DNA of 59,533 nt from Methylococcaceae bacterium UBA662 (GCA_002299425.1 DBNW01000053.1:142820-202352), one strand, 5' to 3'; shown: positions 50,563 through 59,423, numbered from the stretch's first letter. A program made the numbers and translations. Notes: generated by a model not told the origin, from the letters alone.

Positions 50563-52358
50563 AAATCCGCTCCTTTTTTGGCAAATGCTTTAAATGGGTA
50601 GCCTTCATCTGAAACGCTCCAATGGTAAAATTCGATAAAATTAAGCCGCAGGCCATGCACCACGCCGCTCATCAAACAAAGCAAGATGTTTAGGGTGTGG
50701 CCAATCAGCAAAATAAGGATGCTAAGCAACACGCCAAACCCCGGCATGGCCTGATAGGCTTGCAGGGCCAATTGGTTGAAGGTCAAGGCCAAAGACGCCC
50801 CGGCCACGCCCAGAGCAAACAGACGCAGGTAGCTTAAGACATTGCCGAACAGGTTGGTGATCTCAGTGAGATTTTTTAAGCCCTCCAACAGCCGCCACAG
50901 CCAGTCCACCGGGTGGCGCAACGGGCGTTCGCTGCTGCATAGCAACACCAACAGGCCACCGGCAGCCATCACGCCATAAGCCGGTTTTTCCAGCGGCGTT
51001 AACGGCATCGAGAAGGCCACATACCCTGACACTACCAGCAACAACCAACCACTATCTGACCAAGCCTGGACGCTATGCCTGCGTTGATAAGCCCTAATGG
51101 CATTGGCCAAGGCCAGATGGCAGACGCCCACAATAACCGACAGGCGCATCATCACATCAAAATTGTTCATATCAAGGATGCGGATTTGCGCAAAAATGCC
51201 ATCGTTAGGCCCTGGCGTGTAACCAAAATAGCTGCCAATCAACAGCCCCCAAACGCTGGTAAAAAACACCACCGTCAATGCCAGCGCCCGCAACCGCTTG
51301 CCCCTTTGTGACCGCCCCATGGCCCGCCATTTGGCCGCCAACAACAGACCAAAGAACGCCCCATAACCGGCATCGGAGACGATCATGGCAAAAAACAACG
51401 CGAAGGAAAAAAACACCACCGGCGAGGGGTCCCAATCGAAATAATTCGGGGTTTGGTAAAAATTGACCAGATCTTGGCCGCCTGATAAACGCGGCGGGTT
51501 TTCCAGCAAGGTAGGGGGTTTATCCGTAGGTTGGGCATCGACGCTGAGCAAGGCCACATTTTTTTGTTCGGCAAATTGCTGAATGACCGGCAAGTCCTGC
51601 GCCGCCACCCATGCTTGCAACACAAACACGCCGTCCCGATCCTGGCACAAGGCGTGGGCGTTTTTTAAATCCGCCTCATCGTGGGCTTGGTTTAGGTTGG
51701 CGGCCAACAAACCCATCCAGCGGGTCAAGGATTCCCGCTCCGCCTGCAAATCTTCCAGAGCCAGAGTGGTGTCGTTCAATTCTTTTTTTAAGTGTGCCAA
51801 AGGGATGGCTCCGGTATGGGTGCGGGCGACCGGCATGTGCGCGGCAGCCGGTTCGCGCTCGGCAACCACCACCACATAATCGAACAGGTTGTCCTTATAA
51901 ACCACTTGCCAGATAAAATCAGCCCCGGTCAATTTTTTCATGGCGGGTTTCGGCACCCGGTAAAACCAGAGCTTCAGATGGTCTAAGCCGCTTTCAGGAA
52001 AAGCAAAGTTTCCCCAGGGTTCAACCTCTTTGATGCGCTTGGCCAAGGCATCGTGGCTATCAGAACATTGCCTGATTTTTTGCTTCAACGCTAAAACGCG
52101 GCTGACTAAACCCTCCATATCAAAATCATCGGCCTCGGTCATTTGGTGTCGTTTGTGTGGGCATTGCGCCAAAAATTTTAGTGCTTGCACCGCCTGATGC
52201 GCCAGTTTTGACTGAGTAAACCGCGCCCCCGTGTGATGAACACCAGGGCCACAAGGAAGCAGGTGCAGCAGACCTAGTTGTTGGAGTCCGGCTAAGTGGG
52301 CTGATTTTTCGTCCGACACTCCGCACAGGGTGATTTTTTTTAGCTTAACGATAGACAT
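50559..52358 (-). CDS. atpI: V/A-type ATPase membrane subunit I
   Basis: This 599-residue subunit has an N-terminal cytoplasmic arm (about 1-310, starting 'MSIVKLKKITLCGVSDEKSAHLAGLQQLGLLHLLP') and a C-terminal bundle of seven or eight helices with the conserved 'GNVLSYLRLFALGVAGASLALTFNQ', which contains the essential arginine of the ion half-channel. It is the stator partner of subunit K. It overlaps D by 14 bases and K by four. Confidence 0.93.
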   Translation of the reverse strand: MSIVKLKKITLCGVSDEKSAHLAGLQQLGLLHLLPCGPGVHHTGARFTQSKLAHQAVQALKFLAQCPHKRHQMTEADDFDMEGLVSRVLALKQKIRQCSDSHDALAKRIKEVEPWGNFAFPESGLDHLKLWFYRVPKPAMKKLTGADFIWQVVYKDNLFDYVVVVAEREPAAAHMPVARTHTGAIPLAHLKKELNDTTLALEDLQAERESLTRWMGLLAANLNQAHDEADLKNAHALCQDRDGVFVLQAWVAAQDLPVIQQFAEQKNVALLSVDAQPTDKPPTLLENPPRLSGGQDLVNFYQTPNYFDWDPSPVVFFSFALFFAMIVSDAGYGAFFGLLLAAKWRAMGRSQRGKRLRALALTVVFFTSVWGLLIGSYFGYTPGPNDGIFAQIRILDMNNFDVMMRLSVIVGVCHLALANAIRAYQRRHSVQAWSDSGWLLLVVSGYVAFSMPLTPLEKPAYGVMAAGGLLVLLCSSERPLRHPVDWLWRLLEGLKNLTEITNLFGNVLSYLRLFALGVAGASLALTFNQLALQAYQAMPGFGVLLSILILLIGHTLNILLCLMSGVVHGLRLNFIEFYHWSVSDEGYPFKAFAKKGADL

Positions 52359-52959
52359 GGGGTGTTTTATCCCTACGTTTTTGCTTGGTTAACTTAGCCC
52401 TGACCACGGCGGCCCGCTCGCTGTCTGACAAAAAAATCTTGATGCTATTGATGTTTTTTTTGGCCCTTGGGATCAAGATTTTGTCGAAGAAATTCACCCG
52501 CTGGGTCACTTTTTTGACGGCGGCTTGCAAAATTTCTAGCCGACGTTGGTTGATTTTTAGCATCAGCCTAAGCTCGATCATTTCTTTCATGACCGTCACT
52601 GCGGTATCGACCCAATGCGGTTTAGCGAAATACGAATACGGACTCGCCAAAATATCTGCCCCTATCAACACAGGAATATGAACGCCGACGATATTTTCAT
52701 CGCCGATGGACACCTCGCCTAAGGACACTAAACCGTCTAAATCGATTCGATGATCCGCTAGCATCGGCAGTTGTGTGCGGATTAAGCCACGGACTGCCTC
52801 AATCTGGCTTTCTGTTTGTTTAACGCGAGCCGCCGCCTTGTAAGTTTCGGCAAGCAAATGCTGGCGTTTAAGCTCCAACGACGGCAAAAATTGCTGGTAG
52901 CGTTTAAGCAGGGCCGCTTCCTGATGCAGAGCGGCCTTACTGAAGAGTTGTTTGGTCAT
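52345..52959 (-). CDS. atpD: V/A-type ATPase central-stalk subunit D
   Basis: From the ATG at 52959 the 204-residue protein is almost wholly a coiled-coil pair: an N-terminal helix ('LKRYQQFLPSLELKRQHLLAETYKAA') and the C-terminal 'QRRLEILQAAVKKVTQRVNFFDKILIPRAKKNINSIKIFLSDSERAAVVRAKLTKQK', shown in parts, a clear match to subunit D (VNFFD...IP signature). It overlaps the end of B by 23 bases. A TTG further upstream (52986) is less likely. Confidence 0.93.
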   Translation of the reverse strand: MTKQLFSKAALHQEAALLKRYQQFLPSLELKRQHLLAETYKAAARVKQTESQIEAVRGLIRTQLPMLADHRIDLDGLVSLGEVSIGDENIVGVHIPVLIGADILASPYSYFAKPHWVDTAVTVMKEMIELRLMLKINQRRLEILQAAVKKVTQRVNFFDKILIPRAKKNINSIKIFLSDSERAAVVRAKLTKQKRRDKTPHVYR

Positions 52960-54301
52960 GCGTGCGTTTGGGGAAATAGGTATCAATCAGGGATTGTTTC
53001 ATCAACAATTGCGCCTCGGTGAAACATTCAGCCAGGGTTTGCCAGCTTAAATCCAGGGCTTTTTCAAGGGGTATGGAGACGTTAATATCCATGAAACGCT
53101 CACGGAACGACTTACCAAATTTCAACAATTGCTCGTCATAAGCCGACAGCTCAAAGGCCATCGCCAATTTTTGCTCGGCTTCCTGAGCACCGGCATAAAA
53201 GCGGATCATCGTGTTCATAATCTGGGCGTGGTCCTCGCGGGTGACTTTGCCGATGACATGCTGCTTTAACCGGGACAGCGAACCGAACGGGTCCAACAGG
53301 CCGCCGTGCAGATAAAACTGGCCTTCGGTGATGTAACCGGTGTTATCCGGCACCGGGTGGGTAATGTCATCACCCGGCATGGTGGTCACCGCCAAAATCG
53401 TCACCGATCCGGCACCTTTGTAATCACAGGCTTTTTCATAGCGGCGCGCCAGTTGCGAGTACAAGTCCCCGGTGTAACCCCGGTTAGAGGGAACGTGTTC
53501 CATCGATACGGCGACTTCTTTTAACGCGTCGGCGTAGGCGGTCATGTCGGTCATAAGCACCAGCACCCGCTTGCCTGCGTCCACGGCAAAACGCTCGGCC
53601 ACCGCCAAGGCCATGTCCGGCACCAGCAGCCGCTCGACGATAGGATCGGAAGCCATGTTGCAGTACATCACGGTACGGGCAAACACCCCGGCTTGTTCAA
53701 ATTGGCTGCGGAAGTAATGGAAGTCGTCGAAAATCAAACCTAGGCCTGCGAACACGACAATATCGGCGTCGGCCTGTATGCCAATGCGCGCCAAAAACGG
53801 GTTGTAGGGTTCGCCGGCTACTGAAAAAATGGGAATTTTTTGGCTTTCAACCAGGCAATTGAAGACATCAATCATGGGCACGTCGGTGCGAATCATCTTT
53901 GAGGCCAGCACCCGCTGCATGGGGTTAGCCGATGGCCCGCCGATGTTAATTTTGGCATCGTATTCCAGCTTTGAACCGCCATCCATCGCCTCGCCCGCGC
54001 CATTGAAGATACGCCCTAAAATATTCGCCGAATAAGTGGCTTGCATGGGGTATCCTAAAAATCGCACCGAAGCCTGAGCAGATAAGCCGTGTGTTCCAGT
54101 AAACACTTGCAGCTCGACCCGATCCCCGGTCATTTTGACCACCTGCGCCAAAAACCCAATGCCATCGGCATCCTCAATCATGGCCAAATCACCAAAACAG
54201 ACAGTGACCGATTGCTGCCGCCCCAAACTGGCGACATTAACAGTGACGGTATTGCCGACTATAGCCATTATCGTGTAGTGCTTGACCATGCGTTCGATCA
54301 C
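52937..54301 (-). CDS. atpB: V/A-type ATPase non-catalytic subunit B
   Basis: At 454 residues this matches subunit B. It lacks a true P-loop and shows 'LVESQKIPIFSVAGEPYNPFLARI', 'VLMTDMTAYADALKEV', 'NRGYTGDLYSQLARRYE' and 'FYLHGGLLDPFGSLSRLK', typical of the family. The start is GTG at 54301: GGAG lies five bases upstream, which decides it over the ATG at 54289. It is the first gene of the operon; a consensus TATAAT lies 37 bases upstream. Confidence 0.95.
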   Translation of the reverse strand: MIERMVKHYTIMAIVGNTVTVNVASLGRQQSVTVCFGDLAMIEDADGIGFLAQVVKMTGDRVELQVFTGTHGLSAQASVRFLGYPMQATYSANILGRIFNGAGEAMDGGSKLEYDAKINIGGPSANPMQRVLASKMIRTDVPMIDVFNCLVESQKIPIFSVAGEPYNPFLARIGIQADADIVVFAGLGLIFDDFHYFRSQFEQAGVFARTVMYCNMASDPIVERLLVPDMALAVAERFAVDAGKRVLVLMTDMTAYADALKEVAVSMEHVPSNRGYTGDLYSQLARRYEKACDYKGAGSVTILAVTTMPGDDITHPVPDNTGYITEGQFYLHGGLLDPFGSLSRLKQHVIGKVTREDHAQIMNTMIRFYAGAQEAEQKLAMAFELSAYDEQLLKFGKSFRERFMDINVSIPLEKALDLSWQTLAECFTEAQLLMKQSLIDTYFPKRTHDQTTLQ

Positions 54302-54337
54302 AAAAACTCCGAAAAAACAGGTGGGTATTTGCTCGAA

Positions 54338-54343
54338 ATTATA
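54338..54343 (-). promoter_or_regulatory. Consensus -10 box of the V/A-ATPase operon
   Basis: On the minus strand TATAAT occurs at 54343-54338, 37 bases before the atpB GTG. No good -35 lies at 17 bases. It is paired head to head with a second TATAAT facing the other way 100 bases off. Confidence 0.45.
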
Positions 54344-54440
54344 AGCCAGGTTACTGCAAGGGAATTGTTAAGCTTGTGTGAAACAGACCGAAGAAGGTGT
54401 ACTTGCCACACAGTCCCACCCCTGTGCGCTCTTGCGGGTG

Positions 54441-54446
54441 TATAAT
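54441..54446 (+). promoter_or_regulatory. Consensus -10 box of the inositol-phosphatase gene
   Basis: TATAAT lies at 54441-54446, preceded directly by TG. With a start near 54453 the leader would be about 22 bases, and AGGA precedes the ATG at 54475. The -35 match is poor, so the promoter may rely on an activator or extended contacts. Confidence 0.5.
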
Positions 54447-54474
54447 CAGCACTCATCCCGCATCAGGATTCATC

Positions 54475-55239
54475 ATGCCCATTCATTCCACTGCTCTTGA
54501 GCAAACCGTCCGACAGGCTGGGGCGATTGCCCTAAGCCACTTTAAAAACCTACGGCAACTGGAAGTCCATAAAAAAAGCCCGCGCGATTTTGTCACCGCC
54601 GCTGACCTTGAGGTAGAGGGCTTCTTAAAAAAACAATTGGCTGAACACTGCCCGGAGTACGGCTTCTGGGGCGAAGAAAGCGGCCAAACCGATAACCAAC
54701 GCTCGCGCTGGATTGTAGACCCAATTGATGGCACCCACTCGTTTGCTAAAGGCCAGTATTTTTGGGCGGTTAGCGTGGCATTGGAAGTCGAAGGCCAGCT
54801 TTGCTTAGGTGCCGTTTACGCACCTGCTCTTGATGACTACTATGGCGCGGAGCACGGCCGGGGGGCCTTTAAAAACGGCCAACCGATTAGCGTGTCGCCT
54901 GAAACCAGCCTAGAAAATTCTATGGTAGCTACCGGTTTTGCCTGTTTACGGCAGTATCTGCCCGACAACAATTTGCCGCGTTTTGCCCGCATCGCTCAAA
55001 AAACCTCCGGGCAACGCCGCTTTGGTTCGGCGGCACTGGATTTGTGCTTGGTGGCCGACGGCCAAGTCGATGCTTTTTGGGAGCAGGAGCTTAACTGGTA
55101 CGACATCGCCGCCGGTGCGCTGATTGTGCAAGAGGCCGGCGGCACAGTAACAGACTTTCAAGGCAATCCTGGGATTTTTCCAAGCAATATACTCGCCACT
55201 AACGGCAACTTGCTAGACTCACTGCTGCCCTTGATGTAA
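54475..55239 (+). CDS. Inositol-monophosphatase family phosphatase
   Basis: The 254-residue enzyme has the metal-binding set of the family: 'FWGEESGQ' (E), 'WIVDPIDGTHSFAKG' (DPIDGT) and 'WYDIAAGALIVQEAGG' (WxDIAAG). Substrate could be myo-inositol-1-phosphate, histidinol phosphate (HisN type) or PAP; the sequence does not decide. 'GAVYAPALDDYYGAEHGRGAF' is typical of the soluble class. The start at 54475 is set by the short leader from a clear -10. The orphan ParA gene follows after 31 bases. Confidence 0.9.
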   Translation: MPIHSTALEQTVRQAGAIALSHFKNLRQLEVHKKSPRDFVTAADLEVEGFLKKQLAEHCPEYGFWGEESGQTDNQRSRWIVDPIDGTHSFAKGQYFWAVSVALEVEGQLCLGAVYAPALDDYYGAEHGRGAFKNGQPISVSPETSLENSMVATGFACLRQYLPDNNLPRFARIAQKTSGQRRFGSAALDLCLVADGQVDAFWEQELNWYDIAAGALIVQEAGGTVTDFQGNPGIFPSNILATNGNLLDSLLPLM

Positions 55240-55270
55240 CAACCCTGATGGCTTTAGTAAAAAGAAACCC

Positions 55271-56029
55271 ATGAAAGTAATGGCGTTATACAGCATTAAA
55301 GGGGGTGTGGGTAAAACCGCAGCCGCTGTCAACTTGGCCTATAACGCCGCCGCATCCGGGTTTCGGACGCTCATCTGGGATCTGGACCCGCAAGGCGCGA
55401 GCAGTTTTTATTTGCGTATCAAGCCTAAGATAAAAGGCGGTGGCAAGGATTTAATCAAGGGCAAACATGAACTCGACGATCTGATAAAAGGCACCGACTT
55501 TATCCACTTGGATTTATTGCCCGCCGATTTTTCCTATCGCCATCTCGATTTGATACTGGACGGCCAAAAAAAGCCAGACAAGTCATTAAAAAAGTGCCTC
55601 AAACCCTTGTCTGAACACTACGATTTTATTTTTCTTGATTGCCCGCCAAACATCTCCTTGCTCTCGGAAGCGGTTTTTTTTGCCGCCGATGTCGTGTTGT
55701 CGCCGACTGTTCCGACCACGTTATCAATGCGTACCCTGGAACAATTAAAAAAATTCATCAGCGACAATGACGGACTAGACAAACTGATGCTGCTGCCATT
55801 TTTCTCTATGGTGGACCGCCGCAAAAAAATGCACCGTGACAGCATGCACGTGTTGGCTGAAGACCATGCCCATTTTCTAAACACGGCAATCCCTTACGCC
55901 AGCGACATTGAGCGGATGGGAATAGAGCGGCTGCCGTTAGCCGTCTACAGCAAAAACAGCCCCTCGACCCGAGCCTACTGCCGGTTATGGCAAGAAATTT
56001 CAGCCCGCATCAACACTGCGGCATTTTAA
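55271..56029 (+). CDS. Orphan ParA-family ATPase
   Basis: The 252-residue protein has the deviant Walker A 'KGGVGKTAAAVNLA', Walker A-prime 'LIWDLDPQG' and Walker B 'DFIFLDCPPN'. ParA-type ATPases place cellular cargo by dynamic oscillation. No ParB gene lies nearby, so it is not a chromosomal parAB pair. The middle segment 'GGGKDLIKGKHELDDLIKGTD' is lysine-rich. Its 3' end overlaps that of moaE, tail to tail, by four bases. Confidence 0.88.
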   Translation: MKVMALYSIKGGVGKTAAAVNLAYNAAASGFRTLIWDLDPQGASSFYLRIKPKIKGGGKDLIKGKHELDDLIKGTDFIHLDLLPADFSYRHLDLILDGQKKPDKSLKKCLKPLSEHYDFIFLDCPPNISLLSEAVFFAADVVLSPTVPTTLSMRTLEQLKKFISDNDGLDKLMLLPFFSMVDRRKKMHRDSMHVLAEDHAHFLNTAIPYASDIERMGIERLPLAVYSKNSPSTRAYCRLWQEISARINTAAF

Positions 56030-56484
56030 GGTACCGGCAGGCGTTCTTCGATGGGTGAATGGCCGGCAACCCAACGTGCCTGCCCGGAAGCCAATTGTTC
56101 TTTTTTCCAAAACGGTGCTCTGGATTTTAAGGTTTCCATAATGTAGCGACAGGCGTCAAAAGCCTCTCCCCGGTGCGCCGCCCACACCGCCACCAGCACC
56201 ACGGTGTCATTAGGCAACAGCACACCCACCCGGTGTATGACCAAGCAGCTCAATACCCGCCACTGTTGGCAGGCTTCGGCGACGATAGCTTCCAACTGCC
56301 GTTCCGTCATGCCTGGGTAATACTCCAAACACATCTCCAGCACCGAGTCACCCTGGTTAAAATCCCGCACGGTACCAACAAAAATACTGGCTGCGCCGTA
56401 TTGCCCAGAGTTTGGCAAACTGTCCTGGTGGTGTTGCAATGCTTGCCAGGGATTGAAAGCCGTTTTAGCAATTTTTACAATCAT
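56026..56484 (-). CDS. moaE: Molybdopterin synthase large subunit MoaE
   Basis: The 152-residue subunit catalyses sulphur transfer from MoaD thiocarboxylate to precursor Z, forming molybdopterin. 'AASIFVGTVRDFNQGD', 'LEYYPGMTERQLEAI', 'VIHRVGVLLPNDTVVLVAVWAAHRGEAFDACRYIMETLK' (recognisable pieces) and 'WKKEQ' match the family, with the active-site lysines in the last segment. It lies two bases after the moaD stop, on the same strand. Confidence 0.95.
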   Translation of the reverse strand: MIVKIAKTAFNPWQALQHHQDSLPNSGQYGAASIFVGTVRDFNQGDSVLEMCLEYYPGMTERQLEAIVAEACQQWRVLSCLVIHRVGVLLPNDTVVLVAVWAAHRGEAFDACRYIMETLKSRAPFWKKEQLASGQARWVAGHSPIEERLPVP

Positions 56485-56486
56485 CG

Positions 56487-56720
56487 TCAGCCTCCTGTCA
56501 CGGGTGGAAAAAAAGCCAGTTCGTCGCCGTCTTTAACGGCTGTGTCTAAACGAGCGTACTCCATATTGACGGCTGCCAGCACATTACTGGGCAAAGGCCG
56601 ACCTTGATGCAATGTGTCCCAAGCTATTTTAACCGTCAGCCCCTCGGCATAATCGATCTCGTCTTCACCACGTCCTAAATTTTCTTTCAGGCTGGCAAAA
56701 TAGCGCACCGTAATTGACAT
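56487..56720 (-). CDS. moaD: Molybdopterin synthase sulphur carrier MoaD
   Basis: From the ATG at 56720 the protein is 77 residues with the ubiquitin-like fold and the essential C-terminal GG ('FFPPVTGG'). GGA lies in the right place for this start; another ATG at 56726 is too close to the ribosome-binding sequence. It is transcribed ahead of moaE and divergently from moaC. Confidence 0.92.
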   Translation of the reverse strand: MSITVRYFASLKENLGRGEDEIDYAEGLTVKIAWDTLHQGRPLPSNVLAAVNMEYARLDTAVKDGDELAFFPPVTGG

Positions 56721-56787
56721 AACCATTCCTATTCAAAGGGAACCGTCCGATAATGCACAGCTCCTTAAAAATTACACCCACTTAAAA

Positions 56788-57252
56788 ATGAGCAAACTAA
56801 CCCACTTCAATGAAACCGGCGCCGCTCATATGGTTGATGTCGCTCACAAGGCCGTCACCGACAGGCGGGCGGTGGCCGAAGGCTGCATCACCATGCAGGC
56901 CGAGACGTTCAAGCTGGTGGCCGAAGGCGGCCACGCTAAAGGCGATGTACTGGGTATCGCCAGAATTGCCGGCATTATGGCGGCTAAAAAAACCGCTGAC
57001 TTGATACCGCTGTGCCACCCCTTGTCCATTAGCCATGTCCGCGTTGATTTTAACCTGGAACCCGAGCAAAACCGAGTACGGTGCCAGGTTACGGTAAAAA
57101 CCGCTGGCCAGACCGGGGTAGAAATGGAGGCCTTAGCGGCAACTCAAATCGCCTTGCTAACGGTTTATGACATGTGCAAGGCGGTAGACCGGGGTATGGT
57201 GATCGAATCGGTTCGGGTTGTGGAAAAATCAGGCGGAAAATCAGACCGTTAA
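56788..57252 (+). CDS. moaC: Cyclic pyranopterin monophosphate synthase MoaC
   Basis: The 154-residue enzyme converts the MoaA product to cyclic pyranopterin monophosphate. 'KKTADLIPLCHPLSISHVRVDF' and 'GVEMEALAATQIALLTVYDMCKAVDRGM' (recognisable pieces) carry the active-site lysine, His and Asp residues. It lies divergent from moaDE with 67 bases between, so one promoter region may serve both. No moaA or moaB is visible in the window. Confidence 0.96.
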   Translation: MSKLTHFNETGAAHMVDVAHKAVTDRRAVAEGCITMQAETFKLVAEGGHAKGDVLGIARIAGIMAAKKTADLIPLCHPLSISHVRVDFNLEPEQNRVRCQVTVKTAGQTGVEMEALAATQIALLTVYDMCKAVDRGMVIESVRVVEKSGGKSDR

Positions 57253-57442
57253 GGCTGTAGAAGCCCCCAAAATCCGGGGTATCCTGTGGGCATACAAACT
57301 CAAGGGGATAAGAACTCATGCGGTTGCCCGTCGATTGGTCTCAGCGGATCGTACAGGGATAAACCGGTATCGCAAACCCTGCTGCAAGCCCCCCATTGCG
57401 GGCCACCGGGACAGCAAAGACAAAAAAACCAATGAGGCAATT

Positions 57443-58288
57443 GTGAGTAAAGACGCATACAAAGATTTTACAAAACGGTTCGGACTGCTGATCAAGAAAC
57501 ATCCGGCCCTTATAACCATGACACTGAGCAATATTTTCACAATGCGCCTTATTGGCAACAAAACGCATGGAGATCTTGCAGAAATTGCCATTTCGGAGTT
57601 TATCAACCAATACATGTATGACTTCAAATCAATTCACGTTGGAAAAGACCTTTACCGAGCCAAGTCAAAGGAAGAGGACATAATCGTTGAGAATGAGATA
57701 ACGAACGAAAAATTTCCCATAAGTCTTAAAGCTTATGGCGACGGCCCGCTCCAATTATCCACGGACAAGACTTTCCAGATGTATCCTCTGCTAGAGGGTA
57801 TTGGTGAGCTTATTACCGCTAAAGCGCAGATAGCCGCAATATTTGAAAATGAGGCGTTTTCTTGTTTCAGCGAAATTAACGTTTTTCCTTTAATTTACGA
57901 TGAAAAAAAGCAGCGTTGTAACATTCTGGTTTTCGACGCAGAACGCGCAAGGAACGAAACTACGTACATAAGAAAAGAAACTGAGGGCGCTGGTCGCAAG
58001 CATCCTGCATACAGATTCTTCGATAAAAATGATTGCTACATCTGCGAATTAAGGTATGGGAACGCTACGGCTAACGCCTTGCAGCGTGGGCTTTGGACAA
58101 ATACAAAAAATGCAACCCCATTTTTTGACAGCGTCACAAACGGCTGGGTCGATTATTCCCATAACGTGGTTTTAGTTAAGCTATTTTCACATGCGCTGGT
58201 GTCCAGTGCCACAGGGCATGAAACCGCGCTTAAAGAAATTAAAAGCGATATAGCCCGGTTAAAACAGGCGAACGGAATAAATGCGTAA
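57443..58288 (+). CDS. Putative type II restriction endonuclease
   Basis: From the GTG at 57443 (GAGG five bases upstream) the protein has 281 residues. It has no recognised family name, but 'EDIIVENEITNEKFPISLKAYGDGPL' (recognisable pieces) could be a PD-(D/E)xK-like core, with K in 'SLKAYG'. It overlaps a DNA adenine methyltransferase gene by eight bases, the standard layout of a restriction-modification pair. Base composition is more AT-rich than the preceding genes. The frame runs back to 57218 inside moaC, but that part is not protein-like. Confidence 0.65.
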   Translation: MSKDAYKDFTKRFGLLIKKHPALITMTLSNIFTMRLIGNKTHGDLAEIAISEFINQYMYDFKSIHVGKDLYRAKSKEEDIIVENEITNEKFPISLKAYGDGPLQLSTDKTFQMYPLLEGIGELITAKAQIAAIFENEAFSCFSEINVFPLIYDEKKQRCNILVFDAERARNETTYIRKETEGAGRKHPAYRFFDKNDCYICELRYGNATANALQRGLWTNTKNATPFFDSVTNGWVDYSHNVVLVKLFSHALVSSATGHETALKEIKSDIARLKQANGINA

Positions 58289-59423
58289 TTCAACATTGCC
58301 CTTGTTCGATGGCGTCATACTTAATGCTCCAGATACTCAAGGGGTTAAGTACGCAGGATCAAAGCTGAAACTGATTCCACATATTTTATCGTTGTTTGAT
58401 CACCTAGAAGTCACTACCGTTTTCGATGGGTTCTCGGGAACCACGCGCGTATCGCAGGCGTTAGCAAAGTCTGGGTTCAAAGTCACAAGCAACGATATTT
58501 CTGAGTGGTCGTATGCATTCGGTTTGTGCTACTTAAAAAACAAGAAAAAGGCATCCGAATATAACGAACTGATAGAACATTTGAACTCAATCAAAGGCTA
58601 TGACGGTTGGTTTACTGAAAATTATGGCGGACATGATTTTTCAGGCAGTGCAATACAGCCAAACGGCACGAAAAAGCCTTGGCAAGCACACAACACCAGA
58701 AAACTTGATGGAATACGAGATGAAATTGATGCGCTGTGTTTGCCAGAAATAGAAAAGTCAATTGCATTAACCAGTTTGATCCTTGCAATGGATGAGGTTG
58801 ACAGCACGCTTGGGCATTTCACTTCTTATCTAAAGGATTGGTCTTCACGCTCTTATAAGGCGATGCGACTTAAGGTGCCAAAAATTTTTGAGAACACGGA
58901 AGAAAATACCGTTCTAAAAGGTGACGTATTCGACTCCATGAAAAATGTTGCGGTTGACTTCGCGTATTTTGACCCGCCTTACGGTTCCAATAATGAAAAA
59001 ATGCCCCCATCAAGGGTGCGTTACGCGGCGTATTATCATTTATGGGCAACTATTTGCAAAAATGATAATCCCCCCGTTTTTGGCGCGGCACTTCGTAGAG
59101 AAGATACCTCGGATCGGGTGGCTGCCACAGTTTTTGAAGAATTCCGAAAAGATAACGACGGTCATTTTATTGCCGTAAAAGCAATTGAAAAACTCATTCA
59201 AAACGTCAATGCAAAATATGTCGCCCTTTCTTATAGCTCAGGTGGAAAGGCAACAGCGAAAGAGCTTAACGACATATTGAATCGTCACGGGAAGCTAATT
59301 AAAACCCTAGCGCTTGATTACAAAAAAAATGTGATGGCGGACATGAAGTGGACGAATGAATGGCTGAGGGATGTGGAAGAGCCAAACCGAGAGTTCATTT
59401 TCTTAATCGACAAACAGGCATAA
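58281..59423 (+). CDS. DNA adenine methyltransferase (alpha/D12 class)
   Basis: The 380-residue protein has the order of an alpha-class N6-adenine methyltransferase: motif X 'KYAGSKLKLIPHI', motif I 'VFDGFSGTTRVSQAL', a long target-recognition region (about 75-225), then motif IV 'FAYFDPPYGSN'. It would methylate adenine in a specific sequence and protect the cell against the partner endonuclease. Recognition site unknown. AT-rich codon use like its partner supports joint acquisition. It overlaps the endonuclease gene by eight bases. Confidence 0.88.
   Translation: MRNSTLPLFDGVILNAPDTQGVKYAGSKLKLIPHILSLFDHLEVTTVFDGFSGTTRVSQALAKSGFKVTSNDISEWSYAFGLCYLKNKKKASEYNELIEHLNSIKGYDGWFTENYGGHDFSGSAIQPNGTKKPWQAHNTRKLDGIRDEIDALCLPEIEKSIALTSLILAMDEVDSTLGHFTSYLKDWSSRSYKAMRLKVPKIFENTEENTVLKGDVFDSMKNVAVDFAYFDPPYGSNNEKMPPSRVRYAAYYHLWATICKNDNPPVFGAALRREDTSDRVAATVFEEFRKDNDGHFIAVKAIEKLIQNVNAKYVALSYSSGGKATAKELNDILNRHGKLIKTLALDYKKNVMADMKWTNEWLRDVEEPNREFIFLIDKQA

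Noticed and set aside
57218..57442. N-terminal extension of the endonuclease gene into moaC
   Set aside because: The segment reads like antisense-type low-complexity sequence, while a GTG at 57443 has GAGG at the right distance.
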